Origin: Gracilinema caldarium DSM 7334
Lineage (GTDB): Bacteria > Spirochaetota > Spirochaetia > Treponematales > Breznakiellaceae
Reading direction: 5' to 3'
DNA length: 64,000 bases
NCBI RefSeq assembly: GCF_000219725.1
Contig: NC_015732.1
Location: 2,356,001-2,420,000, forward strand
Part shown: positions 34,990 to 42,638 of the stretch, piece by piece
How the letters are laid out: each line of letters begins with the position of its first letter
Numbering within the stretch: the first letter of the stretch is position 1
The notes under the pieces: generated by a model
The model's database searches: none
What the model saw: only the letters and a program-made list of their open reading frames with translations
What the model was told of the DNA's origin: nothing
Program-made: the position numbers and the translations under genes

Positions 34990-36258
34990 TTATTTCTGTG
35001 CATTATCCTTGAAAGCCTTAGCCATCAAATCGATAAACTGCTGTTTGGTGATCTGACTGGCAGCGAACTGGTTGTAGATCGGAGTCAGCACCTTGTCGCG
35101 GAAATCACCGGAGAAGTAGTACTGGTTCCAAGAATAGACCTTGCCGGCAGCGGCCCACTGTTGTACAGACTTGGAAAGCTGTCCATCGGGGTTAAGATCA
35201 ATACCGGAAAAGGCAGGGATCATGCCTGCTTCTTTGACCATATAATTATGTCCTTCAGGGGTGCTTACCAGATCATTCAGGAACTTTTTGGCCATAGCAA
35301 GGTTCTTGGAGTCCTTATTGATGGCATAGAAAGAAGGAGCCGCAACAAAGATACCGTCGGTAGCTTGTTCCATGGAACCATGGGGAGCGAAGGCCATCTT
35401 AAAGGTTGCATTGGCAGCCTTCATGTTGGGATCGGTCCAGTTTCCCTGATGCAGGAATGCGGCTTTACCGGTGGCAAAGGCACCAACCTGAGCATCATAG
35501 TTACCGGTAAGAAGAACCGTCTTATCAGCATACTTAAAGAGCAGCTCTACCCAGTCGGCATATTCCTTAAGCCGCTGCATATCCACATCACCTTTGAGAA
35601 GTGCATTGACTACAGAGAGATCCCCATAGGGAAGCCCGTTGGAAAGGAGGCTGTTGAAGTTATGATGAGCAGTAACCCAACCCATTTCTACAGCAGCAGC
35701 CATGGATACAACAGAATTAATTCCCAATTCCTTTTTCATAGAATCAAGTTTTGCAAAGGCCTTCCGATATCCATCGAGATTTACAAGGGTTGCAGGATCA
35801 ATACCAGCTTTAGCAAGCATATCCGCATTATAAGCCATACCCCAGCCTTCTACAGCCACAGGGAAACCATATACCTTGCCATTGTATTTGAATGCAACGG
35901 AGGTCTTGGAAACCCAGGGTTCACTAGAAAGATCGAGAATGGAGCCTTCCCACTCTTTGTATGCCTCAAGACCATCAAAGGCGAAAATGTCGGGCATATC
36001 TCCAGCGGCATAATCGGCTTTGAGCTGGGGACCCATACCACCGGAAGTACCACCAATTGATTTAATGGTTACGGTTACCCCATTTTTATCTCCCCAAAGT
36101 TTTGCATAAGCCTTGAGTTGGGCATCAATTTCAGGCTTATTTTGCATCAGGGTTAAAGTTTTTGGCGCGGGCTTCTGGCAAGAAACAAACAACATGCCAA
36201 CAACAGCGGCGACAACCACTAAAGCAGTGACTGCCTTCAACATCTTTTTCATTTTCAT
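34990..36258 (-). CDS. sugar ABC transporter substrate-binding lipoprotein
   Basis: 422-residue extracytoplasmic solute-binding protein of the SBP_bac_1 type. The signal runs to VGMLFVSCQKPAPK, with the lipid-anchor Cys at about 27. The mature domain shows the family pattern (LKAYAKLWGDKNGVTVTIKS, GKVYGFPVAVEGWGMAYNAD, then FATGKAAFLHQGNW). First gene of the amylosucrase cassette; GGAGG precedes the ATG. Sucrose or related gluco-oligosaccharide is the likely substrate from context. Confidence 0.92.
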   Translation of the reverse strand: MKMKKMLKAVTALVVVAAVVGMLFVSCQKPAPKTLTLMQNKPEIDAQLKAYAKLWGDKNGVTVTIKSIGGTSGGMGPQLKADYAAGDMPDIFAFDGLEAYKEWEGSILDLSSEPWVSKTSVAFKYNGKVYGFPVAVEGWGMAYNADMLAKAGIDPATLVNLDGYRKAFAKLDSMKKELGINSVVSMAAAVEMGWVTAHHNFNSLLSNGLPYGDLSVVNALLKGDVDMQRLKEYADWVELLFKYADKTVLLTGNYDAQVGAFATGKAAFLHQGNWTDPNMKAANATFKMAFAPHGSMEQATDGIFVAAPSFYAINKDSKNLAMAKKFLNDLVSTPEGHNYMVKEAGMIPAFSGIDLNPDGQLSKSVQQWAAAGKVYSWNQYYFSGDFRDKVLTPIYNQFAASQITKQQFIDLMAKAFKDNAQK

Positions 36259-36281
36259 ACGTATTCCTCCTGGAAAATGCT

Positions 36282-36308
36282 TTTAACCGGTTTATTTAAC
36301 CGGTTAAA
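36282..36308. promoter_or_regulatory. tandem LacI-type operators
   Basis: Two AACCGGTT cores at 36285-36292 and 36298-36305, centres 13 bases apart. The second is a perfect 14-base palindrome, TTTAACCGGTTAAA (36295-36308); the first is imperfect in its flanks. They lie just downstream of the -10, where a LacI protein would block transcription. Confidence 0.8.
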
Positions 36309-36311
36309 CAT

Positions 36312-36339
36312 AGCATAACACAGATTCTTTTCTTGTCAA
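36312..36339 (-). promoter_or_regulatory. promoter of the amylosucrase cassette
   Basis: Perfect TTGACA (36339-36334), 16-base spacer, TATGCT (36317-36312) preceded by TG (extended -10: TGTTATGCT). Directly upstream of the tandem operators and 54 bases before the binding-protein ATG. Confidence 0.75.
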
Positions 36340-36458
36340 GTGGAAAAATAATTTTTATTGGTATGTAAACAGAGAAGGTACCCCCCTGGACTACAAAATA
36401 AGTCAAGATAGTATACGCCAATGAGAATGCGTTATTTGTCAACATAGATATCGCCTTT

Positions 36459-36812
36459 TTAATGATGCTGTGCGTTCAGCGCCACTCGGTCACAATGGAC
36501 CCAATCTTTAAGGTATGACCGTATTTCTAGTCGAAAGAGTCGTGCATACTTAAGAGTCTTATTACGTTTTCTAAAGAGTTCTTTTTCAATACCCTAGTGG
36601 CGCTGATCAGGTGTCACATAGCCAATTCCAGAATTTCGGTGCTGAGTATTGTACCAGTGAACAAAATCGGCAAACCCCTCTTGTGCATGCTCTTGCGAGG
36701 TAAAATAGCGAGAATATAAAGGCACATATTTTGCGGTTTTAAATAAAGCCTCACTATAGGCATTATCATTTGATACACGGGGACGCGAATAGGAAGGAAT
36801 GACTCTACATGC
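36459..36812 (-). pseudogene. remnant of an IS3-family transposase (orfB C-terminus)
   Basis: Reading the minus strand from about 36812, the frame gives VIPSYSRPRVSNDNAYSEAL, then FKTAKYVPLYSRYF and FVHWYNTQHRNSGIGYVTP, the integrase-core end of IS3-type transposases including the DDE-region SRPRVSNDN and the HWYN...H motif. A TAG at 36594-36596 interrupts it after DQRH, and the frame continues GIEKELFRKRN to a TAA at 36459-36461. The N-terminal part is missing where the IS256 remnant begins. Not functional. Confidence 0.8.
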
Positions 36813-37497
36813 GAGCCTGTAACAATTTTTGTGTAAACGGCTATACTACAAGAAGGAGTACGTATGGCCATTACCAAAGAAGTTCTGGATGAATTAATGA
36901 AAGAGTATCGAGGTCCTGATGATCTCATAGGTCCCGACGGCCTGCTGAAGCAGTTAACCAAAGCCCTGATAGAGCGGTCCATGGGAGCAGAGCTCACTGA
37001 ACATGTGGGCTACGAAAAGCATGACCAGGGTGAAAAACCAACGACTAACCGACGGAACGGGAAAACGAAAAAGACCCTTAGAACCGATCAGGGGCCAATA
37101 GAAATCGAGGTCCCACGAGATCGGGATGGCACCTTTGAACCAGCTATCGTCCCCAAACATCAACGGGAGTTTAAAGGCTTTGATGACAAAATCCTGTCCA
37201 TGTACGCTCGAGGGATGACGACCCGAGAAATTGCAGGACACCGGAAAGCAGTAGCTGCGGACCTTAAAAGATTTACACCGCCGCAAGTGAAACTGCCGCA
37301 GAAGAGGAACTCACCCAATTTGCCTAGCGGTGGGATGCCAAATACCCCACGATTGCTCGATCATGGAAAATGCGATGGGTAGAAATAGTGCCATTTTTTA
37401 AATACCCGGAACCAATACACAAAGTGATCTACACCACGAATGCAATTGAATCATTACATTACTCAATCCGAAGAATCACTAAAAACAGGTTGAGCTG
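36813..37497 (+). mobile_element. internally deleted IS256-family element
   Basis: The left end (from about 36813, GAGCCTGTAACA...GTGTAAAC) has the look of an IS256-family terminal repeat, followed by a transposase gene with GAAGGAG ribosome binding site. The right part of the element, including its terminal repeat, is missing: homology stops near 37497, where it abuts the kinase stub. The insertion lies in the IS3 remnant, so the IS256 copy arrived later. Confidence 0.7.
36864..37497 (+). pseudogene. broken IS256 (Mutator-type) transposase
   Basis: The first 120 codons are a normal IS256 N-terminus (MAITKEVLDELMKEYRG, HVGYEKHDQGEKP, TDQGPIEIEVPRDRDG, LSMYARGMTTREI). Then about 180 residues with the catalytic core are deleted: the text jumps from REIAGH to RKAVAADLK. 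One base is lost near 37270 (shifted frame), a TAG stands at 37325-37327, and the frame resumes WDAKYPTIARSWKMRW, EIVPFFKYPE, HKVIYTTNAIESLHYSIR to TKNR before homology ends. Dead gene. Confidence 0.85.
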
Positions 37498-37570
37498 TAG
37501 GGCTAAAAAACTCATTAAGATAAACAATAGTGTCATAACTTGCTCCACCTAAAACCAATACCTTTTTCAT
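37490..37570 (-). pseudogene. N-terminal stub of a PfkB-family sugar kinase gene
   Basis: From ATG at 37568-37570, with GGAGGAAT before it, the minus strand reads MKKVLVLGGASYDTIVYLNE then FFSPTAQ, the usual first strand of ribokinase/PfkB-type kinases (GGxxxD). It runs straight into the IS256 remnant at about 37494. It lies 36 bases after the stop of the EAL gene, so it was probably the next gene of that transcript before the deletion. Confidence 0.65.
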
Positions 37571-37606
37571 ATTCTATTCCTCCTATTTACATTTCTGCTC
37601 AATATC

Positions 37607-38893
37607 TCATAAGCATTTCAAGTCTACTTTCTTAGAAAAATCAGGGGGATACTCTATAGAGGATCTCCGGAAAACCGGTGTAGGGGTTGCAAAATCAATA
37701 CACAAAATATGTCCTGCCAGTGGCCCCTGTGTTAACACGATAGAGATCGTACTACAGTACGATCCTGTAGCCTGGGAAATATAAGGAGAAGAAAAATAAT
37801 GAGCAGATCCGGCTTTTATATACAGAAAATAGTCTTTTTCACTGTGATCGTCTCCACATTTTGCAGGCTTAAAAAGGGCGTTTTTAATTTTTAGCCCAGG
37901 ACGAAAATGGGTCTCAGAAATCTGTACACCAGTTTCTGAAAGTATATACAGACATTCAATTTGTTCATCGATAGCCAACAGATTATGCAGCAATACATCA
38001 GTATCTAATTCAACACATTCCATTTCTACAATCATAGCCATATGTTTTGCTTCGTTGATGAGATAATTGCTTTTTGCTTTTGCAAGTTGAATACATTGGC
38101 TCCTATACTTTCCAGAAATTTCTGATACCATCCTAAGAGTCTCCTTGGTTTTTAATAATTGGCCATCTGATAATTCCGCCATTGGATGTGATATTAAAAA
38201 GCCCTGGATAACATCAATACCACAATCAAGGGCATTGTAGAGTTGCGGTACAGTTTCAACTCCTTCAAGAAGTGGCAAGGATCCAAGACTGGCAATAAGG
38301 TTCACCAGACCTTCAAGTACCGATTTGCCGTAGGTTTCGGAATACATGGGGGCATGGAATAAGGTTCGGGATATTTTGATAACTTCAGGCTGAATCATAA
38401 ACAGCCGCTCTATATTAGAAGCAGCTTCCCCAAAGTCATCTATAGCGAATAAAAATCCCTTCTTGCGATATGTTTCCACAAAAGAAAGCAGTTCCTCATA
38501 CTGTTGGACCTGTCGCTCTACCAATTCGATTACTATGTTTTCAGGTGGTATTCCTGCACTTTTTACCATTTCTAAAAAAAATCCCGAACCATTAACACCA
38601 TTATTTAATAATGTCACGTCAAAATTGAGAAACAATAGGCTTTCAGGATGTTTTTTATAATAAGATTTCCATGAATGAAGTGCATTGTACCGACAGGCCC
38701 GGTCAAGCTGGACAATAGTATTTTCGAAACTTGCTATTTCATGAAGTTTCTCATACCCAAGAGTGTGACCACTGGATGGTTCCCTGCCCCGACTTAAAGC
38801 CTCGAATCCCAATATGCTTTTTCGCTTTAAGGATACAATTGGCTGAAACAGAGTATGCAGGTTTTTAGATGCAATATAGGTTTCAATTTCCAT
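37607..38893 (-). CDS. EAL-domain protein with C-terminal PDC-like sensor, predicted c-di-GMP phosphodiesterase
   Basis: Residues 1-255 are an EAL domain: FEALSR (Glu31) near the start, NIVIELVER, IDDFGEAASN, then EGVET and IQGFLISHPM. The usual KIDR is KISR here, so one metal/acid position differs and activity should be measured rather than assumed. A linker with short helices leads to a C-terminal domain (about 310-420; LYILSETGVQIS, HSEKDYFLYI) that matches the C-terminus of the neighbouring chemotaxis-type protein. No signal peptide. The gene follows that protein by three bases, in one transcript. Confidence 0.85.
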   Translation of the reverse strand: MEIETYIASKNLHTLFQPIVSLKRKSILGFEALSRGREPSSGHTLGYEKLHEIASFENTIVQLDRACRYNALHSWKSYYKKHPESLLFLNFDVTLLNNGVNGSGFFLEMVKSAGIPPENIVIELVERQVQQYEELLSFVETYRKKGFLFAIDDFGEAASNIERLFMIQPEVIKISRTLFHAPMYSETYGKSVLEGLVNLIASLGSLPLLEGVETVPQLYNALDCGIDVIQGFLISHPMAELSDGQLLKTKETLRMVSEISGKYRSQCIQLAKAKSNYLINEAKHMAMIVEMECVELDTDVLLHNLLAIDEQIECLYILSETGVQISETHFRPGLKIKNALFKPAKCGDDHSEKDYFLYIKAGSAHYFSSPYISQATGSYCSTISIVLTQGPLAGHILCIDFATPTPVFRRSSIEYPPDFSKKVDLKCL

Positions 38894-38896
38894 TGA

Positions 38897-40180
38897 TTAA
38901 TCGCCCAGATACGAAAAGTTTGAAAGGTATTGTAGATCCACATCTGCACAAACAACACCATTAAATCTATCTTCATACAAGAGGGGGATTGAAACCGTTA
39001 TACAAAGGGCTTTGGTTGCTACCGAAAGATAGACCGAAGAAACATAGGGGGACATGTTTTTTTTAGGCAATGAGAAATAATCTTTATAAGAGCGGTCTAC
39101 CCCGTATCCTTCATCAATATGGTGTAAGGCTCGATAACGGGGGGCATATATATTACCAGAAACTTGTATACCAAAGCTATCAAGAATATATAAGAGTTCA
39201 AAAAGTTCGTGGGTAGAGCTCCAGTGAGTCAGGATTTTATCCAGAATCTGTCGATTATACAGGTCCTGGGTCTGAATATTCATAGCAAGTTCCCGGGCCT
39301 CCTGTATGGCCCTGGCATGAAATCGGGTGTTGGTCTTACTTGCCAATTCGGTCTCTTCCCTAATCATGGAAAACAGGGTATCCGCCATAGACTGAATTTG
39401 CTTTGAACGGGTTAGCACCGTATCGGCTATTTCCTCTAAAGCCTTTATTTGCTGTACTGACTGCTGCCACTCTCGAATATGTGTTTCCGACAAAGTCTTA
39501 TATTGTTCTATTAATTCATACACTACCTGCGTATTATCCCGTACAAGCATACTATCCGATAAGAATACTTCCACGGTATGCTCTAGATTTGTGTAAGAGT
39601 TGATCGATTGGGATAAGTTCTTTACTAATTGCCGGACCCGTGTATCAACCATGGTCCCCTGTTCTTTTATAGAATCGATAAAAGAACGAGATTGGTCTGC
39701 TAACTTTCTCATCTCTTTAGCAATAATCGCAAAAGCTCGGCCTCGATCACCGAATTTGGAAGCTTCAATAGCAGTATTAATGGAAAGAATATGTAATAAA
39801 TCAAAAATGTTATTGATCGAACGTATCGATTCTATCATTTTTAATATTGATGGAGAGATATCCCGGATTTCATCCCAAACTGATTGTACCTCTTTGGTAC
39901 TTTTTTTAAAGAGGCGGGATACATCCTGTTCTTTATCCAGCCACTGCACTATAGTTTCACTGTTTTCTATAAGCTTTTCCGAACTGGCTTGTTGGGTGCC
40001 GAGGATTTTGTTTAACGAAGCTAAGTAGGATTCAAGACCAGCATGAATGCTTCCAGCGGTTGTTGCCTGGTGTTCTGCCAGTTGTTCCAGGGAAAGCACA
40101 TTATCATCCAGTTGATGGGCCGTATTACATAATCGTATTAATTTAACAAGAGATTCGGTAGCATCACAGGCTGTGTTCAT
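38897..40180 (-). CDS. soluble methyl-accepting chemotaxis-type protein with C-terminal PDC-like sensor
   Basis: No membrane segment, so a cytoplasmic receptor. The highly conserved receptor hairpin tip is recognisable around residues 125-165 (HILSINTAIEASKFGDRGRA, then IIAKEMRKLADQSR), but the rest of the signalling helix is short. The C-terminal part (about 310-425; LYILDSFGIQVS, DRSYKDYFSLPKK, VCADVDLQYL) looks like a PDC/Cache ligand-binding unit. AGAGGTGAT lies before the ATG. It is co-transcribed with the EAL protein, which has a matching C-terminal domain, suggesting both sense the same signal. Confidence 0.8.
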   Translation of the reverse strand: MNTACDATESLVKLIRLCNTAHQLDDNVLSLEQLAEHQATTAGSIHAGLESYLASLNKILGTQQASSEKLIENSETIVQWLDKEQDVSRLFKKSTKEVQSVWDEIRDISPSILKMIESIRSINNIFDLLHILSINTAIEASKFGDRGRAFAIIAKEMRKLADQSRSFIDSIKEQGTMVDTRVRQLVKNLSQSINSYTNLEHTVEVFLSDSMLVRDNTQVVYELIEQYKTLSETHIREWQQSVQQIKALEEIADTVLTRSKQIQSMADTLFSMIREETELASKTNTRFHARAIQEARELAMNIQTQDLYNRQILDKILTHWSSTHELFELLYILDSFGIQVSGNIYAPRYRALHHIDEGYGVDRSYKDYFSLPKKNMSPYVSSVYLSVATKALCITVSIPLLYEDRFNGVVCADVDLQYLSNFSYLGD

Positions 40181-40221
40181 GTATCACCTCTGAGTAGACT
40201 AGCTCTATCTATTTATTATAT

Positions 40222-40237
40222 AGCAGATATCATGCCA
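40222..40237 (-). promoter_or_regulatory. possible sigma-54 promoter of the chemotaxis/EAL pair
   Basis: On the minus strand TGGCAT-N5-CTGCT (40237-40222) agrees with the -24/-12 pattern TGGCAC-N5-TTGCA, with GG and GC 12 bases apart, about 45 bases before the ATG. A TATAAT (overlapping, downstream) without a good -35 is the alternative. Confidence 0.35.
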
Positions 40238-40478
40238 AGATTATTAGTTTTATACGTTAAAAAAAAGATAATTGAACTTGAAATTTTTCTGGTTATTATT
40301 TTTTTAAAAACATATCATATTACGCTATATAGAGTTATAAATTTACAGTAAAACTGCACATTCTAAAGAGACCTTTCATGTTTGCGAACTCCTTTATCTC
40401 ATTTCTTATTTCCTACATATTTGTACTTAAACATTATTATTCCTACATATTAGTAGGAATTAGTTTAGCATCGGCTGA

Positions 40479-40510
40479 GGCTCTTGCAAAAGGAACCTAT
40501 TGCAAGAGCC
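40479..40510 (-). other. 11-bp stem downstream of rsgA
   Basis: GGCTCTTGCAA (40479-40489) and TTGCAAGAGCC (40500-40510) pair perfectly over a 10-base loop, 10 bases after the rsgA stop. No T-run follows on the minus strand, so it is at best a weak terminator. The remaining gap (40181-40478) holds a second 7-bp stem (TTCCTAC/GTAGGAA near 40440-40458) and AT-rich sequence without a gene. Confidence 0.45.
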
Positions 40511-40519
40511 AGAATCTAT

Positions 40520-41713
40520 TCACCTCCTGTTTTTCTGCAGGGTCTTTTGAAATTTTGCGATTTGTTTCCAGCGGGCCTTTTCTGCCCGCTGGGCCTGGTC
40601 GTCCAGGCGACGGTCGAGCCAGGCTTGCTCCCGCTGTAATTGCAGATAGGACCGGTAACGGCCTTCATCCAGGGTGCCCTCTGCGAGGGCCCCCTGGACC
40701 GCACAGCCTGGCTCACTGGAATGGGTGCAGTCAGAGAAGTGGCATTGAAGAGCCAACTCCGCAATATCTCTAAAACTTGTATTCAGATCATCCTGGTCTC
40801 CCCAAAGCTTGAGTTCCCGAATGCCGGGGCTGTCAATCATGAGGAGGCCCGAATCGAGCCGATACAAGCGGCTCGATGTGGTTGTGTGCCGCCCCTTTCG
40901 GTCCTGCTCCCGGACTTCCCCTTCCTGTGGCTCTACAGCGAACTTTAATTGTTCATCCGGAACCATGTTCTCTGTTTGCCATACAGGAGAAGCACCCAAA
41001 GCCCGTATAAGGGCGGACTTTCCAACCCCGCTTTTTCCGAGCACCCCCAGGGTTTCACCGGGACTAAAAAACTGCTTCAGGGTTTCGATTCCTTCGCAGG
41101 TCTTTGCGCTGACCAGAACCACCGGGCTAGCCGGGGCTGTGGAAACGGCGATACTCAGGGCATTTTCACGGGCCGCTTCATCAGCCAGATCGGCCTTGTT
41201 CAGCACGATACAAACCCCGCAGTCAGCGCTTCTGGCCACCACCAGGGCCCGTTCCAAAAAGGTACGGAGGAAATTTCTACCCCCATCCAGGGCGAAAACG
41301 AGCAGTAGGGTGTCGATATTGGCGACCAGCACCTGCTCTTCGGTTTTTTCTCCCGCCGCACCCCGGCTCAGGCAGGTCTGCCGATCGAGGATGCGATGAA
41401 TTCGCAGAGCGTCTTCTTCTGGGTCCAGGAGCACCCAGTCCCCCGTCACGGGGTAGCCTGCGGAATCGAGGGTGCGGTAGATAAAGCTGCCGCTGACCCG
41501 CACATGTTCGTGAATTCCAGCCAGGGAACTCGCCGCGGAGCTTGTATGTTCATCAATATAATGAGGGATTACCACATCATATTGATGAAACTCTGTGCCG
41601 ATGATGCGCCCAGGAATGTAGTTTCTGGCGTCCTCCCGACAGGCGGATTGCCAGAGCGGATAAAATACACCCTTCCACCCCCAGGCTTCAGGGCTATAAT
41701 TGTTTAACAACAA
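40520..41713 (-). CDS. rsgA: ribosome small-subunit-dependent GTPase A
   Basis: Circularly permuted GTPase that helps mature the 30S ribosomal subunit. The N-terminal OB-like domain is followed by the permuted G domain: NKADL (G4), SAKT (G5), P-loop GKSGVGKSA, and DSPGIRELKLWG (G3). A C-terminal zinc-binding motif CHFSDCTHSSEPGC is complete. The only start compatible with the conserved N-terminus is TTG (41711-41713, or the next TTG), with AAGGAAA upstream. A CGAGC/GCTCG hairpin lies in the leader at 41732-41745. The 41714-41999 gap has no convincing gene. Confidence 0.93.
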   Translation of the reverse strand: MLLNNYSPEAWGWKGVFYPLWQSACREDARNYIPGRIIGTEFHQYDVVIPHYIDEHTSSAASSLAGIHEHVRVSGSFIYRTLDSAGYPVTGDWVLLDPEEDALRIHRILDRQTCLSRGAAGEKTEEQVLVANIDTLLLVFALDGGRNFLRTFLERALVVARSADCGVCIVLNKADLADEAARENALSIAVSTAPASPVVLVSAKTCEGIETLKQFFSPGETLGVLGKSGVGKSALIRALGASPVWQTENMVPDEQLKFAVEPQEGEVREQDRKGRHTTTSSRLYRLDSGLLMIDSPGIRELKLWGDQDDLNTSFRDIAELALQCHFSDCTHSSEPGCAVQGALAEGTLDEGRYRSYLQLQREQAWLDRRLDDQAQRAEKARWKQIAKFQKTLQKNRR

Positions 41714-41999
41714 GGTTTCCTTATGAAGGTACGAGCGAAAGCTCGCGCTTAGGTCACAATCGGCTTTATGAAAAAAGTACCGATAGTTCCGTTTAAAATT
41801 GATGTAGTTGGTAAAGTGAGATTTGAAAAAGAAATAGAAGGGCAGAAAATTCGTTATTTACATATAATCAGGAAGCGGTTCGTGCTGTCTTCTATTCCTT
41901 TTTCAGGACCTCTGCATTGTTGGATACAATCACCATTTCACAACCTCCTTGCATCTGGTATGTTTGAATAATTCAGCTTAACCGTAGTTACCAATTGTG

Positions 42000-42638
42000 T
42001 CAATGGACCAGGCCCTTCTTTATGGCTACAGATACTGCTTCGGTTCGACTAAAAGCGCCTAGTTTCCAAAGTATATTGCTTACATGAAATTTCACCGTGG
42101 AAATACTGATAAAAAGGGATTCGGCAATTTGAGCATTGTTTAGCCCCCGAGCCATAAGTACCAAAACTTCCTGTTCCCGCTCACTTAAGGCAGACTCGTC
42201 TGAATTTGGTTCCTTCGTGGTTGCCTGAATCAGAACCTGGGTTACTTCCGGTGCAAGGACCGGCTTACCCGAAGCGGCGGTTTCGATTGCCTTTGCTAAT
42301 TCTTCTACGGGGATATCCTTTAATAAATAGCCTTTTGCCCCAGCCTTAAGGGCACTCTGAATCTGATCATCCTTTTTAAAGCTTGTAAGAATGATAATAC
42401 AGCTTTCTGGATGTCGTTCCTGTAAACGAGCCGTAGCGCTGAGGCCATCCATATCGGGCATGTCCAGGTCCATGAGAACCACATCGGGAAGACTTTGATC
42501 ATATAGTTCCAGCGCTTCTGTCCCAGTGGCGGCCTCAGCTACCACCCGGATAAAATCATAGGTTTCCAAAAAGGTTACCAGACCCTTTCTGACTACCGGA
42601 TGGTCATCCACAATCATGACCCGAATCGGACGCTCCAT
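42000..42638 (-). CDS. NarL/FixJ-type response regulator
   Basis: A receiver domain starts at the N-terminus (IRVMIVDDHPVVRKG; phospho-acceptor Asp in VVLMDLDMPDMDG) followed by a LuxR-type HTH near the C-terminus (LSEREQEVLVLMARGLNNAQ; STVKFHVSNILWKL). I start at ATG 42636-42638 (GGAGGAAG upstream); a longer reading frame upstream runs inside the kinase gene and is unsupported. It overlaps the kinase gene by 35 bases, a tight pair. Confidence 0.9.
   Translation of the reverse strand: MERPIRVMIVDDHPVVRKGLVTFLETYDFIRVVAEAATGTEALELYDQSLPDVVLMDLDMPDMDGLSATARLQERHPESCIIILTSFKKDDQIQSALKAGAKGYLLKDIPVEELAKAIETAASGKPVLAPEVTQVLIQATTKEPNSDESALSEREQEVLVLMARGLNNAQIAESLFISISTVKFHVSNILWKLGAFSRTEAVSVAIKKGLVH

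Noticed and set aside
36614-36997. 127-codon frame on the minus strand over the IS remnants
   Set aside because: It reads across the IS3/IS256 junction in a frame that is not the transposase frame of either element.
40378-40773. 131-codon plus-strand frame
   Set aside because: Antisense to the rsgA 3' end; no coding signature.
41768-41971. 67-codon frame MKKVPIVPFKIDVVGK... between rsgA and the response regulator
   Set aside because: No usable ribosome binding site and no recognisable domain; kept out, although the first 30 residues look protein-like and conservation would change my mind.
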